Assembly: GCA_002479215.1 (NCBI GenBank)
Contig: DLME01000045.1
Coordinates: 9,278-22,076 of the forward strand
DNA from: Syntrophaceae bacterium UBA7544
Lineage (GTDB): Bacteria; Desulfobacterota; Syntrophia; Syntrophales; Smithellaceae
DNA: 12,799 bases
Reading direction: 5' to 3'
Both the position numbers and the translations under genes were made by a program. The notes beneath the pieces were generated by a model. That model saw only the letters and a program-made list of their open reading frames with translations, was not told the origin of the DNA and ran no database searches. Positions 1-7,031 of this stretch are shown piece by piece (position 1 is the first letter of the stretch; each line of letters opens with the position of its first letter).

Positions 1-58
1 AAAAAGCGGTTAAACAAATAACTTATATTTTACTGCCGTTTGTGGTAGGAACTTCCAA

Positions 59-415
59 ATGATTATGAACAGGCATATCTACATTAAACTTGTTTCTCTG
101 ATGGTGTTTCTAGCCACGATGCTTTGGGGTTGTGCGGTGGGGCAGGGGCAAGTTTCGGCAAAAGACGATTTAATCACACAAAAACTTGAAATCGGCAAAA
201 CAACCAAGGAAGATACATTGAAAATCCTCGGTGAACCCGGGCAGATTGTAAAAATGGAAAGTAATCTGGAAATTTGGATTTATAATTATACGCAAATTTC
301 CGGTCTGCATAATCCTTTTGTCAAGCATGGGATGGAAAACAATACTCTGTATGTTGGATTTCGTGGTGATCTTGTAGAAAAAACTTACCGCTGTATTTCC
401 GAATCAGGCCTTTAA
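59..415 (+). CDS. SmpA/OmlA (BamE-like) small outer-membrane lipoprotein
   Basis: 118-residue lipoprotein. A short basic N-terminus and a hydrophobic segment (about residues 8-22) end in the lipobox L22-W-G-C25, so the mature protein would start at the lipidated Cys25. Ala26 follows, with no Asp retention signal, which favours the outer membrane. After a short linker, residues about 42-76 read as the SmpA/OmlA fold: an 'IGKTTKED' turn, a 'LGEPGQ' loop, then a W-I-Y-N-Y strand. This is the usual pattern of small BamE-like proteins in envelope assembly or integrity. The ATG at 59 is chosen because AGGA at 47-50 lies 8 nt upstream; the ATG at 65 is too far away. The fold call is moderately firm. 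A true BamE role is not shown, because many unrelated lipoproteins carry this domain. It converges on the next gene with only 26 bp between them. Confidence 0.8.
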   Translation: MIMNRHIYIKLVSLMVFLATMLWGCAVGQGQVSAKDDLITQKLEIGKTTKEDTLKILGEPGQIVKMESNLEIWIYNYTQISGLHNPFVKHGMENNTLYVGFRGDLVEKTYRCISESGL

Positions 416-441
416 CGTCTAAAGTAACTTTAAAGAAAAAA

Positions 442-762
442 TCAATTGGTCTTTGGTGATGAATCGCTGGAGGCGACTTTATAATAATCTTTGGACTTCA
501 TACACTGAGCAAATTCTTGTTGAAATATTTGATCGACTGCCGATATTTTCGACGCTGCTTCCTTTTTGTCTTGTATTTCCGGTTTTCTTGCCTCGATGAT
601 TTTTATTGCCTTTCCCTCGCACTCGGATTTGTCCGCCTGGATTTGTTTTTCATCCTGAATGGTCAAATGCTGCCAGCCGACGGCAGCCACTATTGCTGCT
701 GGTATACAACCCGTGGTAGTTAATGAAATAATTAGTATGAACAGAAAGTAAATTCGCTTCAT
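442..762 (-). CDS. small putative lipoprotein of unknown function
   Basis: I do not recognise a family. From the ATG at 762 the protein has 106 residues: Lys-Arg at positions 2-3, a hydrophobic core, and a lipobox-like T-T-G-C with Cys19. The -3 residue is Thr rather than the usual Leu, so lipidation is likely but not certain. The mature part is short, charged and probably helical. It carries two further cysteines, C48 in 'KSECEG' and C87 in 'AQCMKS'; a C...CM pair of this kind occurs in several small uncharacterised proteobacterial lipoproteins and could form a disulphide. A TTG at 771 would add three residues (M-D-H), but ATG 762 has GGA just upstream and gives a normal signal peptide. It is the last gene of the minus-strand series, 97 bp after hemW, and may or may not be co-transcribed with it. 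Confidence 0.7.
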   Translation of the reverse strand: MKRIYFLFILIISLTTTGCIPAAIVAAVGWQHLTIQDEKQIQADKSECEGKAIKIIEARKPEIQDKKEAASKISAVDQIFQQEFAQCMKSKDYYKVASSDSSPKTN

Positions 763-859
763 GTGATCCAATTTACGTTATAGTGAGAAATATGACCATG
801 CAGAATAATATGCTAAGCAGCATCATTTTGCAAGGCGGAATATTTACAGCGATTTTTTG

Positions 860-2008
860 CTAAATCAGCGCGAGGCTATCCGCGACAGCCAGACCTGTCC
901 GCGTAGGTATCAAAAATCCGTTCTTTAATTCCACCAGCTTATTTTTGATTAACGCATCGATAATAGTTCTCTTATCCACGAACAAATCAGCTCCGTATTT
1001 AGCTTTGTAGTGTTCCAGATTAATGCCCGCTTTTGTGCGCAAATTAAGAAATAATGTTTCGAGCTGTAATTGCTGCGCAGTGAGTTTTTCCATACTTTCC
1101 ACAGGCATTTTGTTTTGAGCAATTTCTTTTGAATAGTTTTTGACGGAAGGCTTGTTCCACCAGCGCTTATTATTTAAAAATGAATGCGCGGCAGGTCCTA
1201 AGCCTAAATAGGGCACATGCTGCCAGTATTTCATATTGTGTCTGGATTTTAAGTTTTCTCTGCGGGCAAAGTTGGAAACTTCGTAGTGGATGTAACCGGC
1301 ATTTTCTAACTTCTCTGATGTGGCCAGAAAAAATTTTGTCTGTTGTTCTTCTTTTGGTAGTTTTATTCCTTCCGCTCCGTATTTTTTATTCAGAGGTGTC
1401 CTGACTTCCAATGAAAGCTGATAGCAGGAAATGTGCGCCGGGAAAAATGATAGAGTTTTCTGTAGCGTCCTTTTCCATAATTTAATATCTTGATGATGAA
1501 CACCATAGATTAAATCAATTCCAATATTCGTGAAACCTGCTGTTCTAGCGGCGTCAATCGCCTCAATCGCATCCTTTTCCGAATGCCTGCGGCCCAGGAA
1601 TTTTAACAAACTATCATCGAAAGACTGGATGCCGATGTTTAATCGGTTTATACCCAACGAGCGCAAAGACTGGAAATACTCAACAGAAACATCACCCGGA
1701 TTAACTTCAATTGTTATCTCAGCCGGGGATTCAATTTTATAGAATTTGTTTATCGCCACGAAGATTTCAGCAAATTGCTTAGCAGTCAAAAGGGAAGGGG
1801 TGCCGCCGCCGATATAAATGGTATCAAAAGATTGAAAATGATTGCTGTAGAACTCCATCTCCTGTTTAAGCGCTGATAAAAATGGGGGGATCAGATTAAT
1901 AGATTTAATGGAGTAAAAACTGCAATAGCCGCATTTATTCAGGCAAAAAGGAATGTGAATGTAAAGCCCGGGGTGGGGTGACTCATTATTGAATGAAGTC
2001 GCCGTCAT
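860..2008 (-). CDS. hemW: HemW-type radical SAM protein (haem chaperone; HemN-like)
   Basis: 382 residues, normal length for HemW. The radical SAM cluster motif is C22-x3-C26-x2-C29 within 'IPFCLNKCGYCSFYS', holding a [4Fe-4S] cluster that binds S-adenosylmethionine. It is followed by the GGGTPS motif at 67-72 and family blocks such as 'GIQSF', 'YQLSLE', 'HYEVSNFA', 'HNMKYW' and 'YLGLGPAAHSF'. The residue two after the third Cys is Phe, not Cys; HemW has CxxxCxxC while true oxygen-independent coproporphyrinogen oxidase HemN has CxxxCxxCxC. A haem-handling role is therefore preferred over oxidase, although databases often call this family coproporphyrinogen III oxidase. The start is set by AGAGG 7 nt upstream of ATG. 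It begins 26 bp after the lepA stop; the lepA-hemW pairing is common in bacteria and suggests co-transcription. Confidence 0.93.
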   Translation of the reverse strand: MTATSFNNESPHPGLYIHIPFCLNKCGYCSFYSIKSINLIPPFLSALKQEMEFYSNHFQSFDTIYIGGGTPSLLTAKQFAEIFVAINKFYKIESPAEITIEVNPGDVSVEYFQSLRSLGINRLNIGIQSFDDSLLKFLGRRHSEKDAIEAIDAARTAGFTNIGIDLIYGVHHQDIKLWKRTLQKTLSFFPAHISCYQLSLEVRTPLNKKYGAEGIKLPKEEQQTKFFLATSEKLENAGYIHYEVSNFARRENLKSRHNMKYWQHVPYLGLGPAAHSFLNNKRWWNKPSVKNYSKEIAQNKMPVESMEKLTAQQLQLETLFLNLRTKAGINLEHYKAKYGADLFVDKRTIIDALIKNKLVELKNGFLIPTRTGLAVADSLALI

Positions 2009-2034
2009 TTAATTGCCTCTATGATCTGAGTAAA

Positions 2035-3831
2035 CTAATCAGTATCCGATTTCAGAACGGCTAGGAATGCGCTTTGCGGAATACTTACCGAGCCGATCAT
2101 CTTCATGCGTTTTTTACCGGCCTTTTGTTTTTCGAGCAGTTTCCTCTTACGGGTGATATCGCCGCCGTAACATTTCGCCGTCACGTCTTTGCGGAAAGCG
2201 CTAATAGTGCTGCGCGCGATTATTTCCGAACTGATTGCGCCCTGAATGGCAATTTTAAACATCTGGCGCGGTATTTCTTCTTTCAATCTTTCACAGGCCA
2301 GAAGGGCGCGGGCGCGGGCGCGTTCCCGATGGACAATTTGTGAGAGAGCATCAACCTTTTCGCCGTTGACTAGAATATCCATCAAGACTAAAGTGCTTTC
2401 GCGGTAATCAATTATATCATAGTCAAAAGACCCGTAGCCCTGGGTAACCGATTTAAAACGGTCATAAAAATCATAAATGACTTCGGCCAGCGGCATTTCG
2501 TAAGATAATTCCACACGTCCCGGTCCGGTGTAATTAAGGATAGAATTGACACCGCGCTTTTCCACACAAAGTTTCATCACTGCTCCCAGATAACGTTCGG
2601 GAAGCATCATTGAAGAGCGAATATAAGGTTCTTCGCCTTTAATGATTTCGGCTGGATCGGGATAATGGGTGGGATTATCCACATAAACAACGGAGTTGTC
2701 TTTAAGCGTGAAGCGGTAACGCACACTGGGAACGGAAAGAATTATAGAGAGATCATATTCTCTTTCCAATCTTTCCTGAACGATATCCAGATGAAGAAGC
2801 CCCAGAAAGCCGCAGCGGAAACCCTGACCAAGAGCGGCGGAGGAATCTTTCTGATAAACAAAGGAGGCATCATTGAGTTTATACTTTTCCAGTGAATCAG
2901 CCAAATCCTGATAATCGTCGGAAGCAATGGGATAAATGGAAGCAAAGACTACAGGCTTGATTTCTTTAAAACCAGGTAACGGCTGGCTTGTGGGATTATT
3001 CTGTAGAGTAATCGTATCGCCCGTTCGGACATCAGCCACGGTTTTAACACCGGCGATAATGTAGCCGACTTCACCGGCGCAAAGCTTCTCGCGTTTAACG
3101 CGGTTGAGGAGAAAGTGCCCGACCTCTTCCACTTTGTATGTCGTGTTGTTGAACATAAATTTGATGATATCGCCGCTTTTGAGCGTTCCGTCAAAGACAC
3201 GGCAGTGAATGATTGTGCCGCGAAAAGAATCGTAATGAGCATCAAAAATCAATGCCGCTAATGGATTCTCGGCATCGCCTTTCGGCGCCGGAATACGGTT
3301 GACGATTGCTTCGAGAATTTCTTCTATGCCGATTCCCTCTTTGGCTGAACATTTTAAGTGGGTATCCGGATCAAGGCCAAGCTCGGATTCAATTTGCTCC
3401 AGCACGCGGTCAACATCAGCCGAAGGAAGATCTATTTTGTTGATTATGGGTATAATTTCCAGATTGTGTTCCATAGCCAGATAAAGATTGGCTAAAGTTT
3501 GGGCTTGCACGCCTTGCGCGGCATCCACTAAAAGCAGAACTCCTTCGCAAGAGGCCAGCGACCTGGATACTTCATAAGAAAAATCAACATGTCCCGGGGT
3601 GTCGATTAAATTCAAAGTATAATCTTTGCCGTCGTGAGCGCGATAGGGCAGAGATATGGCATTACTCTTTATAGTAATGCCCCGTTCTCTCTCAATATCC
3701 ATATTATCCAGAATTTGATCTTGAAAATTTCTTTCATCGCAGACTCCGGTAAATTGAATCAGCCGGTCGGCAAGTGTTGATTTGCCGTGATCGATATGAG
3801 CGATAATACTGAAGTTTCTAATATTTTCCAT
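2035..3831 (-). CDS. lepA: elongation factor 4 (LepA), ribosome-associated GTPase
   Basis: 598 residues from the ATG at 3831. LepA binds ribosomes, promotes back-translocation of stalled complexes and affects 30S assembly. Visible motifs: G1 'AHIDHGKST' at residues 11-19, the switch region 'RERGITIKS', G3 'DTPGHVDF', G4 'NKID', and the LepA-specific C-terminal block with 'TAKCYGGDITRKRKLLEKQ' followed by a Lys/Arg-rich segment. The reading frame is open upstream to an ATG at 3861, but that codon lies in the loop of a perfect inverted repeat, and LepA proteins normally begin 'MENIRNFSIIAHIDHG', so 3831 is chosen. The ribosome-binding site is weak: AAGG lies only about 2 nt before the start. 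It sits 65 bp after adk and 26 bp before hemW. Confidence 0.95.
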   Translation of the reverse strand: MENIRNFSIIAHIDHGKSTLADRLIQFTGVCDERNFQDQILDNMDIERERGITIKSNAISLPYRAHDGKDYTLNLIDTPGHVDFSYEVSRSLASCEGVLLLVDAAQGVQAQTLANLYLAMEHNLEIIPIINKIDLPSADVDRVLEQIESELGLDPDTHLKCSAKEGIGIEEILEAIVNRIPAPKGDAENPLAALIFDAHYDSFRGTIIHCRVFDGTLKSGDIIKFMFNNTTYKVEEVGHFLLNRVKREKLCAGEVGYIIAGVKTVADVRTGDTITLQNNPTSQPLPGFKEIKPVVFASIYPIASDDYQDLADSLEKYKLNDASFVYQKDSSAALGQGFRCGFLGLLHLDIVQERLEREYDLSIILSVPSVRYRFTLKDNSVVYVDNPTHYPDPAEIIKGEEPYIRSSMMLPERYLGAVMKLCVEKRGVNSILNYTGPGRVELSYEMPLAEVIYDFYDRFKSVTQGYGSFDYDIIDYRESTLVLMDILVNGEKVDALSQIVHRERARARALLACERLKEEIPRQMFKIAIQGAISSEIIARSTISAFRKDVTAKCYGGDITRKRKLLEKQKAGKKRMKMIGSVSIPQSAFLAVLKSDTD

Positions 3832-3841
3832 AACCTTAAGA

Positions 3842-3877
3842 TGTAAAAGCCCCCAATACATCCGGGGGGCTTTTACA
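3842..3877 (-). terminator. perfect 13-bp hairpin between adk and lepA (terminator-like)
   Basis: The arms at 3842-3854 and 3865-3877 are exact reverse complements (TGTAAAAGCCCCC / GGGGGCTTTTACA) with a 10-nt loop. Read on the minus strand, an A-run leads into a GC-rich stem followed by TTTT, the layout of an intrinsic terminator. The matching A-run makes it potentially bidirectional. It starts 20 bp after the adk stop and ends 10 bp before the lepA start codon, so it could end adk mRNA, set the adk:lepA ratio, or shape the lepA leader. The T-run is short (4) and lies inside the extended stem, so termination may be partial. Confidence 0.7.
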
Positions 3878-3896
3878 ATAAATATTTCCGAAGGAC

Positions 3897-4571
3897 TTAA
3901 GCAAGTTTCTTTAAAAGCTCTTCCGATACTTCTTTTACACCGGCGCGGCCGTTGATGGAAATTACTTTGGTTCTTTCTTTGAAATAGTTAACCGCGGCCA
4001 GAGTGCCGATTTTAGTATCATAATAAATGTTATGGCGTTTATCGATTGCGGCGCTATCCTGATCATCCGCGCGCATGGACATATCTTCACAACCGCAAAC
4101 CCGGCAAACCGTTTTCCCCCCATGTTCGCGAGGTTTAATCGCCTCGATATAAATATTATTGGGATGGTTGTTATCCATTTTGCAAAGCCTTCGTCCCATT
4201 ATGCGCTTTTTAGCGGTTTCTCGGTCAAGATCGATTTCAATGGCATAATCAAGCTTCATTTTCTCTTTTTCCAGTGCTTTCCAAAGAGCTTCCGCTTGAG
4301 CCAAATTACGGGGGAAGCCATCAAGAAGCCAGCCCTTTTTGCAATCGGCTTCTTTCAGCCGGTTTAAAATCATGGGAACGGTAATATCGTCGGGAACCAG
4401 TTCGCCCCGGTCTATGTACGCTTTTGCTTTTTCTCCTAGGGGAGTTTTTTTGGAAATATTTTGCCGGAAGATAACTCCGGTTTCAATATGCGGTACGCCA
4501 TATTTCTTTTGTACTACCGCACCTTGAGTTCCTTTGCCACTGCCATTAGGGCCAAAAATTAAAATGTTCAC
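3897..4571 (-). CDS. adk: adenylate kinase with metal-binding LID (Desulfovibrio type)
   Basis: 224 residues. Catalyses ATP + AMP <-> 2 ADP in the cytoplasm. The P-loop is 'GPNGSGKGT' (residues 7-15), the AMP-binding region includes 'DGFPRN' (84-89), and the LID starts at 'GRRLC' (126-130). The LID carries C130, H136, C156 and C159, matching in type and approximate position the Cys-His-Cys-Cys metal site described for Desulfovibrio gigas adenylate kinase, which binds zinc, cobalt or iron. There is an extra C161, and the LID is a few residues longer. The LID ends with the conserved 'RADDQD'. The start codon is GTG at 4571, with AAGGAG about 9 nt upstream. A promoter-like sequence lies in the 145-bp gap behind it. 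The gene precedes the terminator-like hairpin and lepA. The family assignment is firm; the metal is inferred. Confidence 0.94.
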   Translation of the reverse strand: MNILIFGPNGSGKGTQGAVVQKKYGVPHIETGVIFRQNISKKTPLGEKAKAYIDRGELVPDDITVPMILNRLKEADCKKGWLLDGFPRNLAQAEALWKALEKEKMKLDYAIEIDLDRETAKKRIMGRRLCKMDNNHPNNIYIEAIKPREHGGKTVCRVCGCEDMSMRADDQDSAAIDKRHNIYYDTKIGTLAAVNYFKERTKVISINGRAGVKEVSEELLKKLA

Positions 4572-4611
4572 TTTTAGAGACTCCTTTCCTGAAAAATATT
4601 AAAGTTGGAGT

Positions 4612-4640
4612 CTTATAATGTATTGTTTCTTTTTTCGCAA
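4612..4640 (-). promoter_or_regulatory. predicted sigma-70-type promoter for adk
   Basis: On the minus strand, TTGCGA (4635-4640; 4 of 6 consensus) and TATAAG (4612-4617; 5 of 6) are separated by exactly 17 bp, 41 bp upstream of the adk GTG. A second possible -35, a perfect TTGACA at 4664-4669 (minus strand), has only a poor -10 partner near 4641-4647. Either would give adk a promoter separate from the upstream protease gene. Confidence 0.45.
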
Positions 4641-4716
4641 CGATAAAAGAGGGATAGTTTGAATGTCAAGATTAGACTCTAATCAAATTCATACTGGCAA
4701 AATGAAAGAACAATTT

Positions 4717-6138
4717 TCAGTGCTTTGATTTGCTTTTTGACTGTTGAGGTGAGTCAATACTTAGTTCTTTAATTTCATTATTAATTACAGTGGATCGTTC
4801 CGAACCTTGCGGAAAATAATTAAGAGCTTCTTTGAAATGGAAGAGGGCGCTTTCCTTCTTCTTGGATTTTTTAAAATGTAGGCCGAAATAGTAGTGTGAT
4901 TCACCTTGATTATTGAGCTTGCCATAAGCCATCGCGATGTAATAATTAATATCAGCATCGTCAAGCACTTTATCTTTTAACTGTAAATAGTTGTTAAGAG
5001 CATTTTGATAACTTTCTGCGGCGAAATACGTATTACCCAAAGCAAGAGTAACTTCATCGTCGTTAGAATTTATATCTGCGGCTCTTTGGAGGCATATCTT
5101 TGCCTGATCAATTTTGCCCATTTTTAGATAAATCAGGCCGATATTTTTTAAAACATCTTCGTCCTGCGGCGACAAACTAAGAGCGGTTTGCAGATGTTCG
5201 AGCGCTAAACTTGTTTGGTCAAGGTCGTCTTCGGTTGAGGCCAAGGCATAAAGTAAATCGACATTCTTCGGTTCCTTGGTTAAAGCCTCTGCCAGTTGTC
5301 TTTGTCGCGCATTCAGATCAGCTTCATCTAATGGAATCAATGTTTGCATTCTCATTAAGTTGCCTACTATATTTTTTGCTCCTTTCTGACGGTATTGGGT
5401 TAGAATGAGACTGTCCAGATAGAAAATGCGCTGATCAGTACCAGGATGAGTCATCATATAGGAAGGCATGGTTTTAGATATGAATTCATGCTGTTTCATT
5501 ATCTTGAGAAAGTCGACCATTGCTGCGGGATAATAACCGGCGCTGGCAAGGTAGCTGATACCCAACCGGTCTGCCTGTTCTTCATGTTCACGCATAAATT
5601 TAAGAGTCATGGTGCTGGAACCGGCAACTGAAAAAGCGGCAATAGCGGCGGTGGCTGTACCACCGCCTCCGAGGAAAGCTCCGGCAATAATCGCGGCTAG
5701 AGTGGCAATATTTAATTTTTGTGATTTTTCAATCATATCGGCAACATGATGAGAATTGGCATGGCCAAGTTCGTGAGCAATGACTCCGGCTAATTCAGCT
5801 TCGTTATCAGCAACATCAATTAAGCCTTTATTGACATATACATAACCGCCAGGCGTATTAAAAGCATTTATTGCGTTACTATTTACAATAGAAAAATGAA
5901 ACTCAAAGGGAGCTTTCTGACTTTGCGCCAGAACTAAATTGCCGATGCGGCTGATGTAATTGTTAAGTTGTTTATTTTCAAGGAGAAAATGATTTTTTTC
6001 CAATTTATCATAAAATTCTTTGCCCAGTTTTTTTTCGTCGTCAATAGTGAATTCGGCTAGGCAAATATTGGTGAAAAACAATAAGATGAAGAAGGCAAAA
6101 GCAAAAGAAATGTATTGATTTTGAATTAGTTTACGCAT
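4717..6138 (-). CDS. BepA-like periplasmic M48 metalloprotease with TPR domain
   Basis: 473 residues. A signal peptide is predicted at about 1-28 (basic start, hydrophobic 11-25, then C-L-A-E), so the protein is periplasmic. The M48 protease domain has H122-E-L-G-H126, with the third ligand at E186 in 'EHEEQADRLG' and H231 in a 'THPGTDQR' motif; in E. coli BepA the equivalent THP histidine covers the zinc and regulates activity. Between them is a Gly/Ala-rich hydrophobic segment (about 145-175). The C-terminal half (about 255-455) is a run of TPR helices, for example 'ALEHLQTALSLSPQD' and 'AKICLQRAADINSND', ending in a Lys/Ser-rich tail. The BepA architecture of M48 plus TPR implies quality control of outer-membrane proteins such as LptD and BamA. 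No strong Shine-Dalgarno is seen. It is the first gene of the minus-strand series and diverges from cmk. Confidence 0.88.
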   Translation of the reverse strand: MRKLIQNQYISFAFAFFILLFFTNICLAEFTIDDEKKLGKEFYDKLEKNHFLLENKQLNNYISRIGNLVLAQSQKAPFEFHFSIVNSNAINAFNTPGGYVYVNKGLIDVADNEAELAGVIAHELGHANSHHVADMIEKSQKLNIATLAAIIAGAFLGGGGTATAAIAAFSVAGSSTMTLKFMREHEEQADRLGISYLASAGYYPAAMVDFLKIMKQHEFISKTMPSYMMTHPGTDQRIFYLDSLILTQYRQKGAKNIVGNLMRMQTLIPLDEADLNARQRQLAEALTKEPKNVDLLYALASTEDDLDQTSLALEHLQTALSLSPQDEDVLKNIGLIYLKMGKIDQAKICLQRAADINSNDDEVTLALGNTYFAAESYQNALNNYLQLKDKVLDDADINYYIAMAYGKLNNQGESHYYFGLHFKKSKKKESALFHFKEALNYFPQGSERSTVINNEIKELSIDSPQQSKSKSKH

Positions 6139-6172
6139 AAGCAGTTTTCAATCACAAGGTATTTTCTACCCA

Positions 6173-6201
6173 ATATTATCTTTTTTGTAATTTTAAGGCA
6201 A
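6173..6201 (-). promoter_or_regulatory. predicted promoter for the BepA-like protease gene
   Basis: On the minus strand, TTGCCT (6196-6201) and TAATAT (6173-6178) are separated by 17 bp, each 4 of 6 to consensus, about 35 bp upstream of the protease ATG. It lies in the 106-bp divergent region shared with cmk. No comparable plus-strand promoter for cmk was found there. Confidence 0.35.
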
Positions 6202-6244
6202 GTATTCCTTTTGAGGCTGCCGTATGAGGTGAGCTTTCAGCTGC

Positions 6245-6913
6245 ATGGAAATGAAAAAGATTATAACTATAGATGGACCGGCCGGTGCCGGTAAAAGTAC
6301 GGTAAGCAAAGCCGTGGCAAAAAAACTTGGTTACATTTATCTGGATACAGGAGCGCTTTATAGAGCATTGGCGTATAAAGCTCTCAAAGTAAAAATATCT
6401 ATCGATGACCGATCCGCTTTGTCTGATCTTTGTTCCCGCACCAAGGTGGCCTTGAAATACATTGACGGTCAACTAAATGTATATGTGGATGGGGAGGATG
6501 TCGGGGAGAAAATACGCACGGAGGAAGTAGGTTTGGCTGCTTCAAAAATATCAACTTATGCTATCGTGCGAGAAAGCCTGCTTAACCTGCAGAGAGAGGT
6601 AGGCATTCACGGTGGGCTTGTTGCGGAAGGCAGAGATATGGGTTCGGTGGTATTTCCGAATGCTGATTATAAATTTTACCTTGATGCGAGAATAGAAGAA
6701 AGAATAAAAAGAAGATATAAAGAAATTGTAGCCAAGGGTAACTCGGCTGAATATCAGGCAATTCAAAAAGATATATTTGATAGAGATAAGCAGGACGAGC
6801 AAAGACAACTTGCTCCTTTGAAAGTTCCCGATGGAGCAATAATAATTGACTCAACTGATTTGTCCGCACAAGAAGTCGTAGAAAAAGTCATAAATTATAT
6901 TTTAGTAAAATAG
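6245..6913 (+). CDS. cmk: cytidylate kinase
   Basis: 222 residues, the usual length. Phosphorylates CMP/dCMP to the diphosphates using ATP. Motifs: P-loop 'GPAGAGKST' (11-19), 'YLDTGALYRALA' (32-43) for nucleotide binding, 'EGRDMGSVVFPNAD' (128-141) and the Arg-rich LID 'RIKRRYKE' (153-160). The C-terminus 'DSTDLSAQEVVEKV' also fits the family. The start is uncertain by two residues: ATG 6245 and ATG 6251 are both in frame, and the best ribosome-binding site (GAGGTG, 6226-6231) is 13 nt from the first, so 6245 is kept. It is followed by rpsA after 118 bp; cmk next to rpsA is a widely conserved bacterial pair, so read-through is likely. Confidence 0.95.
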   Translation: MEMKKIITIDGPAGAGKSTVSKAVAKKLGYIYLDTGALYRALAYKALKVKISIDDRSALSDLCSRTKVALKYIDGQLNVYVDGEDVGEKIRTEEVGLAASKISTYAIVRESLLNLQREVGIHGGLVAEGRDMGSVVFPNADYKFYLDARIEERIKRRYKEIVAKGNSAEYQAIQKDIFDRDKQDEQRQLAPLKVPDGAIIIDSTDLSAQEVVEKVINYILVK

Positions 6914-6956
6914 ACCGGATATAAACTGCACCGCGTGAAAATACACTGGATTTATG

Positions 6957-6985
6957 TTGCTATTTAATATTCAGTATGCTAAATT
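6957..6985 (+). promoter_or_regulatory. predicted extended -10 promoter upstream of rpsA
   Basis: TTGCTA (6957-6962), a 17-bp spacer, then TAAATT (6980-6985) preceded by TGC, which fits an extended -10 (TGn). Each hexamer matches 4 of 6. It lies in the 118-bp gap between cmk and rpsA and would leave a leader of about 40 nt. This would let rpsA be expressed more strongly than cmk. Confidence 0.35.
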
Positions 6986-7031
6986 TTAACACTTACAGAG
7001 CTTTATAAAAATTAGGGGGGGTATTAGTTTA

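Noticed and set aside
810..823. Terminator between hemW and the small lipoprotein gene (ATGCT/AGCAT hairpin)
   Set aside because: The stem is only 5 bp, AT-rich, and not followed by a T-run on the minus strand.
3832..3861. Longer lepA start at ATG 3861
   Set aside because: The codon lies in the loop of a perfect inverted repeat, has no ribosome-binding site, and adds ten residues not seen at the LepA N-terminus.
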